Below, piece after piece: positions 33,611 through 41,030 of a DNA stretch of 64,000 nucleotides; within the stretch, counting starts at the first letter, position 1; each line of letters opens with the position of its first letter. Both the position numbers and the translations under genes were made by a program. The notes under the pieces are model-generated. The model saw only the letters and a program-made list of their open reading frames with translations, had not been told where the DNA came from and ran no database searches. This stretch comes from Bradyrhizobium huanghuaihaiense (GTDB taxonomy: Bacteria > Pseudomonadota > Alphaproteobacteria > Rhizobiales > Xanthobacteraceae): assembly GCF_007830635.1 (NCBI RefSeq), contig NZ_VLLA01000018.1, positions 124,001-188,000 of the forward strand, in the 5' to 3' direction.

Positions 33611-33628
33611 ATGACTGTTTCGTGACAA
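33611..33628 (-). promoter_or_regulatory. Pho box candidate before phnG
   Basis: On the minus strand TTGTCAC-GAAA-CAGTCAT gives two 7-bp repeats 11 bp apart, matching the PhoB consensus CTGTCAT at five and six of seven positions. It lies just upstream of the PhnF operator, where an activator would stand. Confidence 0.6.
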
Positions 33629-33661
33629 AGGTGTGATTTCTGGGCTAGCTTGGCCGACGAC

Positions 33662-34390
33662 ATGAGCATGCAGGACACAGCCTCTTCGGGCGTCGCGCTG
33701 TGGCGCCTCGTTGCCGACGGCATCGAGCGCGGCATCGCCGACGGCCGCTTCGCCGCCGGCGACAAGCTGCCGGGCGAGATGGAGATCGCCGAAACCTATC
33801 GCGTGAACCGCCACACCGTGCGCCGCGCGCTCGCGGCCCTTGCCGAGCGCGGTCTGGTGCGCGCCGAGCGCGGCAGCGGAACCTATGTGGAGGCCCAAAA
33901 GCTCGCTTATCCCTTGCGCTCGCGCACGCGCTTCTCCGAGATCGTCGGCGCCGAGGGCCGCGAGCCGCATGGCCGGCTGATCGAGGCGACCAATGATGTC
34001 GCGACGCGGGAGCTGGCGCGGGAACTTGGACTGAAGACCGGTGCGCCGCTCGTGCGGATCGAGGCGATCCGCCTCGCCGATCGCACGCCGATCTGCGTCT
34101 CCACGACCTGGCTGTCAGCCGAATTGTTTCCGGGCGCAGGCGAGGTGTTTGCCGCGACGCGTTCGATGACGAAGCTGCTCGAGCATTACGGCGTCCGCGA
34201 CTATCGCCGCGGCGCGACCCGGATCACCGCCGGCATCGTCGATGCCACCGACGCCGCACGGCTCGATCTGCCGCTGGGGCGGCCGATCCTCGTGGTCGAT
34301 GCCACCGACCACGATCTCGCCGGCAAGCCGCTGGTGACGAAGCATTCACGCTTTGCCGCGGAACGGGTGGAGTTCCTGGTGGAGTCGTAG
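33662..34390 (+). CDS. phnF: PhnF, GntR/HutC-family repressor of phosphonate genes
   Basis: A 242-residue regulator. The winged helix (about residues 10-75) contains AGDKLPGEMEIAETYRVNRH and RRALAALAERGLVRAERGSG, typical GntR. The C-terminal UTRA effector domain includes LRSRTRFSEIVGAEGREPHG and VVDATDHDLAGKPLVTKHSR. PhnF homologues sense phosphate or phosphonate-derived ligands and repress phn genes. Start options are ATG 33662, ATG 33668 and TTG 33650; I chose the first ATG. Confidence 0.9.
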   Translation: MSMQDTASSGVALWRLVADGIERGIADGRFAAGDKLPGEMEIAETYRVNRHTVRRALAALAERGLVRAERGSGTYVEAQKLAYPLRSRTRFSEIVGAEGREPHGRLIEATNDVATRELARELGLKTGAPLVRIEAIRLADRTPICVSTTWLSAELFPGAGEVFAATRSMTKLLEHYGVRDYRRGATRITAGIVDATDAARLDLPLGRPILVVDATDHDLAGKPLVTKHSRFAAERVEFLVES

Positions 34391-34415
34391 GGGACTCTCC
34401 CTCCACGAAACCGGG

Positions 34416-34510
34416 GCCGTAGGGTGGGCAAGGCGCTCTTCGCGCCGTGCCCACGATTTTTCTTGATCGTTAGAAGTCGTGGGCACGCTTCGCTTTGCCC
34501 ACCCTACGGC
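34416..34510. repeat. Intergenic imperfect palindrome, family A copy 2
   Basis: GCCGTAGGGTGGGCAA at the left is mirrored by TTTGCCCACCCTACGGC at the right; inner arms GTGCCCACGA and TCGTGGGCAC are also paired. It sits between the convergent phnF and phnE genes and probably ends both transcripts. Confidence 0.82.
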
Positions 34511-34518
34511 ACCTGCGA

Positions 34519-35364
34519 TCAGGCCACCGCTCTCCGCCCAATGATCGCAAAGCGCAGCTTGCCCGAGATGAAATCGATCGCGGCGACGGCGACCAGGATC
34601 ATCAGGATCAGGAACGACACCTTCTGCCATTCCAGCACGCGGATCTGCTCGGCGAGCTGGAGGCCGATGCCGCCGGCGCCGACGATGCCGATGATGGTGG
34701 CCGAGCGCGTGTTCGATTCGATGAAATAGAGCACCTGGCCGGCGATCACGGGCAGGACCTGCGGCAACAGGCCAAAGCGGATCTCGTGCAGCGCGCTGCC
34801 GCCGGAAGCGCGGATGCCTTCGACCTGCTTCTGGTCGGCGCCCTCGATCGCCTCCGAGAACAGTTTTCCGAACGCGCCGAAATCCGACACGGCGATGGCG
34901 AGCACGCCGGCGAACGGGCCGAGGCCGACGACGTTGATCCAGACCAGCGCCCAGATCAGCGTGTCGACACCGCGGATCGAATCGAGGAAGCGGCGGATCG
35001 GGAAGCGCAGGATGTTGGACGGCACGATGTTGCGCGCCGCCAGCAGGCTCACCGGCAGTGCAAACACCGCCGCCAGCGTGGTGCCGAGCAGCGCGATCGA
35101 GAGCGTCTCGCCCAGCGCCTTCAGGTAGATCGGCAGCGAGGAGCCTGGATCCGGCGGGATCATCATCAGGCTGATCCAGCCGAGCTGGCTGAGGCCGGCG
35201 AAGAAGCGCGACGGGGAGAAATCGAGATCGACGAGACCATAAATCAGGATCGCGAACGCCGCGACGATCATCGCGGGCATCGCGAGCCGCGTCGAGGCCG
35301 GGCGGTCGAACACATCGGGGTAGCGCGCGCGCATCTGGCGCGGATCGACCTCCTGCGGCGTCAC
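34519..35364 (-). CDS. phnE: Phosphonate ABC transporter permease PhnE (second)
   Basis: A 281-residue permease with about six transmembrane helices. The ABC permease EAA-type loop lies around KQVEGIRASGGSALHEIRFG, and SNTRSATIIGIVGAGGIGLQ is the conserved PhnE block. Its ATG overlaps the stop of the first phnE by 4 nt. Two consecutive phnE genes are usual in rhizobia, and the two products probably form a heterodimer. Confidence 0.92.
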   Translation of the reverse strand: MTPQEVDPRQMRARYPDVFDRPASTRLAMPAMIVAAFAILIYGLVDLDFSPSRFFAGLSQLGWISLMMIPPDPGSSLPIYLKALGETLSIALLGTTLAAVFALPVSLLAARNIVPSNILRFPIRRFLDSIRGVDTLIWALVWINVVGLGPFAGVLAIAVSDFGAFGKLFSEAIEGADQKQVEGIRASGGSALHEIRFGLLPQVLPVIAGQVLYFIESNTRSATIIGIVGAGGIGLQLAEQIRVLEWQKVSFLILMILVAVAAIDFISGKLRFAIIGRRAVA

Positions 35365-36245
35365 GTCCGCGCCTCCTTGCCGAACAGGCGGCCGCGCAGC
35401 CAGCCGGTGGTGATGTCGATGATGAAGACGGTGACGATGATGGTGAGCAGGATGGCGCTGACGTCGGAGTAGTAGAACTTGCGGATCGCGACGACGAGCT
35501 CCTGGCCGATGCCGCCGGCACCGACGAAGCCCATCACGGAGGCCTCGCGGACATTGATCTCGAAGCGCAGCAGAGCATAGCTGGCATAGCCCGCAGTCAC
35601 CTGCGGCACGATGGCAAAGCGCATGCAGGAAAGCCAGCTGGCCCCTGTCGAGCGAATGCCCTCGACCGGCTTCATGTCGGCATTTTCGACGATCTCCGAG
35701 AACAGTTTTCCCAGTGCGCCGGTGGAGTGGATTGCAATTGCCAGCACGCCCGCCATTGGCCCCAGGCCGAAGGCAATCACAAAGACCAGGGCAAACACGA
35801 TGCCCGGGACGGTGCGGGCGAATTCGAGCAGGCGCCGCACCGTGAAGCGCAGCCAGGGTGACGGCGAGGTGTTTTCAGCCGCGAAGAAGTTGAGGGCGAA
35901 GGCGAAGGTCGCGCCGATCAGCGTGCCGACATAGCTGATGAGCAGAGTCTCGCCCAGCATCTTCAGCCATTTGCGCCAGCCCCACAGCCACTCGCCGACA
36001 TCGGTCCAGACCCGCTGGCCGCTATCGAGCGTGAGGATGCGGTCGAAATAGCTGACGAAGTTGCCGAAATAGGTGAACAGCGTGCGCAAATTCACTTCGG
36101 CGCCGATCGCGGCGAGAACCAACGCTGCGGCAAAGATCGCGGCTCCCACCAGGAGACGCAGGCGCCTGCGCGCGACCGCCTGGCGATAGGCGGCATTCAG
36201 CGCGGCAAGCTGCTGCTCGGGAAGGATGGAAACCGCGACGGTCAT
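35361..36245 (-). CDS. phnE: Phosphonate ABC transporter permease PhnE (first)
   Basis: A 294-residue permease, about six transmembrane helices, first one near residue 35. The block MKPVEGIRSTGASWLSCMRF is the EAA-type loop that contacts PhnC, and REASVMGFVGAGGIGQELVV is the conserved PhnE stretch. It is separated from phnD by 78 nt holding a strong hairpin. Confidence 0.92.
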   Translation of the reverse strand: MTVAVSILPEQQLAALNAAYRQAVARRRLRLLVGAAIFAAALVLAAIGAEVNLRTLFTYFGNFVSYFDRILTLDSGQRVWTDVGEWLWGWRKWLKMLGETLLISYVGTLIGATFAFALNFFAAENTSPSPWLRFTVRRLLEFARTVPGIVFALVFVIAFGLGPMAGVLAIAIHSTGALGKLFSEIVENADMKPVEGIRSTGASWLSCMRFAIVPQVTAGYASYALLRFEINVREASVMGFVGAGGIGQELVVAIRKFYYSDVSAILLTIIVTVFIIDITTGWLRGRLFGKEART

Positions 36246-36266
36246 TGGGTCAAGGTGCGTGGTCGT

Positions 36267-36303
36267 TCAAAAAGAGAAAGAGCCGGGTCCATCGACCCGG
36301 CTC
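36267..36303 (-). terminator. Intra-operon terminator/attenuator between phnD and phnE
   Basis: On the minus strand GAGCCGGGTC-GATG-GACCCGGCTC forms a perfect 10-bp stem with a 4-nt loop, followed by TTTCTCTTTTT. This is a textbook intrinsic terminator. Placed after phnD and before phnE, it would make the binding-protein message more abundant than the permease message. Confidence 0.8.
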
Positions 36304-36323
36304 GAGTAGCTCGTCCCGAAAGC

Positions 36324-37259
36324 TCAGGACGCCTTCTTCTTACGCAGCGAATCGACGAACTTGATCAGCTCGATCGTGCCATCCCAGTCCTTGGTGGTGG
36401 CGGGATGAAAACCCTTCTTCTGGCCGTCCTGGAGGCGGTCGAAGGCCGCCTTGTCCTTGGCCGGCGCCTCGAAGAACGCCTTGGCGATGGCGGCCTTGGC
36501 ATCTTCCGGCAGCTCGGCATTGTAGGCATAGGGGCCGTTGATGATCGGCGCCGACTTGTGGATGATGCGGAAGTCGTCCTTCTTCATCGCCGAACCATCG
36601 GCGTTCTTCAGCATGCCCTTGGTCAGCATCTGAGCCAGCGTGGAATCGTCGTCGCTGGTCCACTGGTTGGCGGCGACGTCGACCGTGCCCTGCGCCAGCG
36701 CCAGCATCGCGTTCTCGTGGCTGCCGGTGAACACGACCTTGCTGAAATAGCCGTCGGCATCCGGGATGCCCATCTTGTCGAGCTCGAAGCGCGGCACGTT
36801 GTTGCCCGAGGTCGAGTTCGGGTCGACGAGGCCGAGGTTCTTGCCCTTGAGGTCATCGACCTTCTTGTAGGCGCTGCTCGCCTTGACGAAGAACACCGAA
36901 TAGTAGCCGGTCGAGCCGTCGGCGTTGATGTCGTTGGCGAAGGCGTCGGTCTTGACGCCGGTCAGGCGGGCGCGGGCGAACGAGGCCGAGCCGTAGCTGG
37001 CGATGTGGATGTTGCCGGCGCGCTGGCCTTCGATTACCGCGGCGTAGTCGTTGGCGATGCGCAGCGTGACCTTCACGCCCAGTTCCTTGGAGAGATAGCT
37101 CACGAACGGCGCCCAGCGCTCGGTGACGCCCGAGGCGTTCTCGGCCGGGACGACGGCGAAGGTCAGCTCGGGATATTTGGCCTTCCAGTCGTCGGCGGAC
37201 GCGGAGGCGGTGAAGGCAAGCGCGGCGGCGCCGGCAAGGATTAATCTGCGAGTGATCAT
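36324..37259 (-). CDS. phnD: Phosphonate ABC transporter substrate-binding protein PhnD
   Basis: A 311-residue periplasmic protein. Signal peptide MITRRLILAGAAALAFTASA is cleaved near residue 22. Family blocks are LTFAVVPAENASGVTERW, ASYGSASFARARLTGV and VDPNSTSGNNVPRFEL. It binds phosphonates and delivers them to PhnE. AGAGGG precedes the ATG at 37259. The frame is open upstream, but the signal peptide sets the start. Confidence 0.94.
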   Translation of the reverse strand: MITRRLILAGAAALAFTASASADDWKAKYPELTFAVVPAENASGVTERWAPFVSYLSKELGVKVTLRIANDYAAVIEGQRAGNIHIASYGSASFARARLTGVKTDAFANDINADGSTGYYSVFFVKASSAYKKVDDLKGKNLGLVDPNSTSGNNVPRFELDKMGIPDADGYFSKVVFTGSHENAMLALAQGTVDVAANQWTSDDDSTLAQMLTKGMLKNADGSAMKKDDFRIIHKSAPIINGPYAYNAELPEDAKAAIAKAFFEAPAKDKAAFDRLQDGQKKGFHPATTKDWDGTIELIKFVDSLRKKKAS

Positions 37260-37324
37260 GATACCCTCTTCATCGGTTGGGGTCGGTTGACGCAAAACTG
37301 GCAACTGAACAGGTGCGACGCGGC

Positions 37325-38134
37325 TCAGGCGGCCGCGGCGGTTCCGAGCGCCGGCACGCCCTCGGGCGCCGGGACAGGCATGCCGCCCATGACGTCGGCG
37401 GCTTCGAGATCGTAGAGCTCGCGCGCGACGTGATCGGTCAGCGCGGACGGCGCGCCGTCGAACACCACGCGGCCGGCGGCCATGCCGATCAGGCGGTCGC
37501 AATAGGTGCGGGCGAGATCGAGCGAATGCAGGTTACAGAGCACGGTGATACCGAAGTGCTTGTTGACGCGCAGCAGCGCGTCCATCACGATCTTGGTGTT
37601 GCGCGGATCGAGCGAGGCGATCGGCTCATCGGCGAGGATGATGTCGGGTTGCTGCACCAGCGCGCGGGCGATCGCGACGCGCTGCTGCTGACCGCCGGAG
37701 AGCTGGTCGGCGCGCTGGGCGGCGAGCGAGGCAATGTCGAACTGCTCGAGCGCGGACATCGCCAGCGCCTTGTCCTGCTCGGGCCAGATCTGCGACAGCG
37801 AGCGCCAGGCCGGCATCGTCGCCAGCCGTCCCATCAGGACGTTGGTGAGAACGTCGAGCCGGCCAACCAGATTGAACTGCTGGAAGATCATCGCCGAGCG
37901 GGCGCGCCACTGCCGCAATTCCTTGCCGCGCAACGCCGTGACGTCGGTGCCGTCGAACAGGATGCGCCCTTGCGTCGGCGTCACCAGGCGGTTGATGGTC
38001 CGGAGCAGCGTCGACTTGCCGGCGCCGGATCGTCCGATCACACCGACGAATCCGCCGGGGGAGATTTGAAACGAAGCGTCGTCCACCGCGGCTTTTGCGC
38101 CAAAGCGGCACGTCAGACCTTCAACCACCAGCAT
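37325..38134 (-). CDS. phnC: Phosphonate ABC transporter ATPase PhnC
   Basis: A 269-residue ABC ATPase. Walker A GRSGAGKSTLLRTINR, signature LSGGQQQRVAIARAL and Walker B IILADEPIASLD. HFGITVLCNLHSLDLARTYC is the PhnC-type H-loop region. The start is set at the ATG at 38134 (MLVVEGLTCRFGAKAAV). It is the first gene of the phnC-phnD-phnE-phnE operon, transcribed away from a divergent gap with two Pho-box motifs. Confidence 0.93.
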   Translation of the reverse strand: MLVVEGLTCRFGAKAAVDDASFQISPGGFVGVIGRSGAGKSTLLRTINRLVTPTQGRILFDGTDVTALRGKELRQWRARSAMIFQQFNLVGRLDVLTNVLMGRLATMPAWRSLSQIWPEQDKALAMSALEQFDIASLAAQRADQLSGGQQQRVAIARALVQQPDIILADEPIASLDPRNTKIVMDALLRVNKHFGITVLCNLHSLDLARTYCDRLIGMAAGRVVFDGAPSALTDHVARELYDLEAADVMGGMPVPAPEGVPALGTAAAA

Positions 38135-38178
38135 ACAGGAGCTCCAGAGTAGCTGGAGCCAACCGCTAACGCCGACGC

Positions 38179-38196
38179 TTGACACTTGTGTGACAC
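38179..38196 (-). promoter_or_regulatory. Pho box candidate before phnC
   Basis: On the minus strand GTGTCAC-ACAA-GTGTCAA gives two 7-bp repeats at 11-bp spacing, each matching the PhoB consensus CTGTCAT at five of seven positions. It ends 44 nt before the phnC start. Confidence 0.6.
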
Positions 38197-38233
38197 GCAC
38201 GTTGCGCTGCGGCGATCCTACACACCTCATCCC

Positions 38234-38262
38234 CTGTCATCGCTGCGTCATGACATTGTCAT
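38234..38262 (+). promoter_or_regulatory. Triple-repeat Pho box before the hexapeptide transferase gene
   Basis: CTGTCAT-CGCT-GCGTCAT-GACA-TTGTCAT is three 7-bp direct repeats with exact 11-bp periodicity, matching the PhoB consensus at seven, five and six of seven positions. It ends 47 nt before the ATG at 38310. This is the strongest regulatory site in the window. Confidence 0.82.
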
Positions 38263-38309
38263 CAAGCCACTCGAAGAGAATTGCCCGCCCTCGAACGTTC
38301 GGACGCAAC

Positions 38310-38972
38310 ATGGCCGGCAAGGTGCTCTCAGTCCAACCGACCATCGACGCGTCCGCGAAGCTGCATGAGACCAGGCTCGGCGCCTACACCGAGGTCGGCG
38401 CGCGGACGATCCTGCACGAGGTCACGATGGGCGATTACTCCTATGTCGTGAACGATTCGCAGATCACCTACACGACCATCGGAAAATTCTGCTCGATCGC
38501 GGCGATGACGCGCATCAACCCGGGCAATCATCCGATGCACCGCGCGACGCAGGCGCATTTCACCTATCGTTCCAGCGCCTATTTCGACGGCGAGAGCGAC
38601 GACGCCGAGTTCTTCGACTGGCGGCGCCAGCATCACGTTCATATCGGCCACGACGTCTGGATCGGCCATGGCGCGATCGTGCTGCCGGGCCGCAACATCG
38701 GCACCGGCGCGGTGATCGCAGCCGGCGCCATCGTCACCAAGGACGTGCCGGCCTATACCATCGTCGCCGGCAATCCGGCGCGGATCGTGCGGCGGCGGTT
38801 CTCGGAGGAGATCGCCGGACGGCTCGCAAGGCTCGCCTGGTGGGACTGGGATCACGACAAATTGCGTGAAGCCCTGCCTCATTTCCGCAAGCTCGGGATT
38901 GAAGATTTCCTCGCCACGTATGAAGCACGGACAAACTTCCCTCGCAGCAGCAAGAAAAGCGCAATCGCGTGA
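38310..38972 (+). CDS. Hexapeptide-repeat transferase of phosphonate loci
   Basis: A 220-residue left-handed beta-helix protein. Hexapeptide repeats run through LGAYTEVGARTILHEVTMGD and HVHIGHDVWIGHGAIVLPGR, ending in the acetyltransferase-type block KDVPAYTIVAGNPARIVRRR. It fits the phosphonate-operon transferase family known to accompany rhizobial phn genes (TIGR03308-like). Acetylation of an aminophosphonate, as by PhnO, is possible but unproven. Its stop overlaps the GTG start of the second phnM-like gene by 4 nt. Confidence 0.85.
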   Translation: MAGKVLSVQPTIDASAKLHETRLGAYTEVGARTILHEVTMGDYSYVVNDSQITYTTIGKFCSIAAMTRINPGNHPMHRATQAHFTYRSSAYFDGESDDAEFFDWRRQHHVHIGHDVWIGHGAIVLPGRNIGTGAVIAAGAIVTKDVPAYTIVAGNPARIVRRRFSEEIAGRLARLAWWDWDHDKLREALPHFRKLGIEDFLATYEARTNFPRSSKKSAIA

Positions 38973-40162
38973 CGGACATTTTCCTTGAAGGCGGCCGGGC
39001 CCTGATCGGCACCGAGATCGTCGAAACATCGCTGAGCGTCTCTGGTATCGATATTGCCGAGGTGGACGCCTCCCGCGGCCGCGCGCGGCTCGCAATCGAT
39101 GCGCGCAACCTGCTGGTGCTGCCCGGCATCGTCGATCTGCACGGCGATGCCTTCGAGCGGCAGATGATGCCGCGCGCCGGGGTCGACTTCCCGATCGACG
39201 TCGCGCTCGCCGACAGCGACCGGCAGGCCATCAGCAACGGCATCACTACGGTGTTTCACGCCACGACCTGCTCGTGGGAGCCGGGCCTGCGCAGCGCCGA
39301 CAACGCGCGCGGCCTGATGGAGGCGATCGAGCGGCAGCGCCCGCAATTCGCCGCCGACACCCGCTTCCATCTGCGGCATGAGACCTACAATCTCGACGCG
39401 GAGCACGAGATCGCACAATGGCTCAGCGAGGGCCGCGTCGACCTGTTCGCCTTCAACGACCACATGGACGGTACCGTGGCCGACATGGCCAAGCCGCGCA
39501 AGCGCAACCGCATGGTGGAGCGCACCGGGCTGTCAGCTGAGGATTTCGACAAGCTGGTCGAGCGCGTGGTCGCACGGGCCGCCGAGGTGCCGGCTTCGGT
39601 TTCGAGGCTCGCCGCCGCAGCCCGCGGAGCCGAAGTGCGCATGCTCTCGCATGACGATGCGACGCCGGCGATGCGCAAGGAGTTTCGCGAGCTGGGCGCT
39701 GACATCGCGGAATTCCCGATCAACGAAGAGACGGCGCGCGCAGCGGCAAGCCACGGCGATGCCATCGTCTACGGCGCGCCGAACGTCGTGCGCGGCGGCA
39801 GCCACACCGGCTGGACCCGGGCATCCGACATGATTGCAAAGGGGCTCTGCTCGGTGCTGGCGTCGGATTACTACTATCCCGCACAGCTGCTCGCCGCATT
39901 CCGTCTCGCCGCCGACGGCGTGCTGCCGCTGACCAAGGCCTGGGATCTGGTCTCCGCCGGCCCCGCACGCGCGACCGGCCTCACCGATCGCGGCCAGCTC
40001 GCCGAAGGGCGCCGCGCCGATATTCTGCTGGTCGACGACAGCGTGCCGTTGCGGCCGCGGCTCGTCGCGGTGATCTCAGGCGGAAAGCTGGTGCATCTCA
40101 CCGATGCGACGCGGCTGCTCAGCGCGGCGGCTGCGCCGCGCGAGGCTATCGTCGCGGCCTAA
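38969..40162 (+). CDS. Second PhnM-like amidohydrolase (phosphonate metabolism)
   Basis: A 397-residue amidohydrolase. The metal region reads GIVDLHGDAFERQMMPR (about residues 52-68), unlike the ELHTDHLE of the operon PhnM, while LSHDDATPAMRKEF, YGAPNVVRGGSHTGW and SVLASDYYYPAQLLAAF are PhnM-like. It starts with GTG overlapping the transferase stop. It belongs to the PhnM family but to another branch, so it may act on another phosphonate ribose ester or duplicate the diphosphatase step. Confidence 0.85.
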   Translation: MTDIFLEGGRALIGTEIVETSLSVSGIDIAEVDASRGRARLAIDARNLLVLPGIVDLHGDAFERQMMPRAGVDFPIDVALADSDRQAISNGITTVFHATTCSWEPGLRSADNARGLMEAIERQRPQFAADTRFHLRHETYNLDAEHEIAQWLSEGRVDLFAFNDHMDGTVADMAKPRKRNRMVERTGLSAEDFDKLVERVVARAAEVPASVSRLAAAARGAEVRMLSHDDATPAMRKEFRELGADIAEFPINEETARAAASHGDAIVYGAPNVVRGGSHTGWTRASDMIAKGLCSVLASDYYYPAQLLAAFRLAADGVLPLTKAWDLVSAGPARATGLTDRGQLAEGRRADILLVDDSVPLRPRLVAVISGGKLVHLTDATRLLSAAAAPREAIVAA

Positions 40163-40180
40163 ATTGGTTATGCTGAGGCG

Positions 40181-40879
40181 ATGACAGGTTTTCCCCGCTA
40201 CGCGATCTATTTTGCCGCCGGCAGCGACAGCGCCCTCTCCCGCTTCGGCGCCGAACTGCTCGGCTATGATGCCTATACCGGTGACGAGCTGCCGTTTCCG
40301 CAGCAAGCACTGCACGTCGCACCGGACTGGCGCGACGTCAGCGCCGATCCCCGCAAATACGGCTTTCACGCCACGCTGAAGGCGCCGATGGCGCTGGCGC
40401 CTGGCAAGACCGAAGCCGAGCTGATGGCCGCCTGCGCGGCCTTCGTCGGCAAGGCGCGGCCCTTTCCGGTGATCCGCCCCGTCGTCGATGCCATCAGCGG
40501 TTTCATCGCCGTCATTCCGGCCGAGCCGGTCGAAGCGCTGCAAGGCCTCGCCGCCGATAGCGTCCGCGATTTCGACGCTTTCCGCGCGCCGCTGACGGCG
40601 GAAGACCGCGCGCGGCGCAGGCCGGAGAAGCTGAGCGAGCGGCAGCGCGACTATCTCGACCGCTGGGGCTATCCTTACGTGATGGAAGAATTCCGCTTCC
40701 ACATGACGCTGACGGGGCGACTGGATGCGGAGCGGCGCGGGCCGATTCTGCAGATGCTGCGGGAGCGGTTTGCGGGCTTGAGGCTCGATGCGCTGACGGT
40801 CGACCGCATCGCGTTGTTCAAGCAGGATGACGCCAGGGCGCGCTTTCGCATCATCGGCGAGTGGGCGTTAGCAAGATAG
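40181..40879 (+). CDS. DUF1045 putative phosphonate metabolism protein (2H phosphoesterase fold)
   Basis: A 232-residue protein of the phosphonate-linked DUF1045 family (TIGR03223-like). Two HxT motifs, FHATLKAP near residue 65 and FHMTLTGRL near residue 172, are the catalytic signature of 2H phosphoesterases, which open cyclic phosphates. It follows the second phnM-like gene after 18 nt and is probably PhoB-controlled with it. Because PhnP is missing, this enzyme is a good candidate for opening the ribose 1,2-cyclic phosphate made by PhnJ. Confidence 0.85.
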   Translation: MTGFPRYAIYFAAGSDSALSRFGAELLGYDAYTGDELPFPQQALHVAPDWRDVSADPRKYGFHATLKAPMALAPGKTEAELMAACAAFVGKARPFPVIRPVVDAISGFIAVIPAEPVEALQGLAADSVRDFDAFRAPLTAEDRARRRPEKLSERQRDYLDRWGYPYVMEEFRFHMTLTGRLDAERRGPILQMLRERFAGLRLDALTVDRIALFKQDDARARFRIIGEWALAR

Positions 40880-40888
40880 CACTTCCTC

Positions 40889-41011
40889 CGTCATTGCGAG
40901 GAGCGAAGCGACGAAGCAATCCAGACTGTTTCCAGAGGTAGAGTCTGGATTGCTTCGCGGAAGCCTGTCATCGGGTCGCGCTTCGCGCGGACCCGGTGGC
41001 TCGCAATAACG
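40889..41011. repeat. Intergenic palindromic element, family E copy 1
   Basis: CGTCATTGCGAGGAGCGAAG at the left, inner dyad CAATCCAGACT / AGTCTGGATTG, and CTCGCAATAACG at the right. It lies between convergent genes. A second copy is at 43314-43402. Confidence 0.78.
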
Positions 41012-41030
41012 TTGGGGAGACATTCTCAGC

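Noticed and set aside
33079..33612. Longer phnG starting at the ATG at 33612
   Set aside because: It would put the PhnF-type palindrome and part of the Pho box in coding sequence and make the protein longer than its family.
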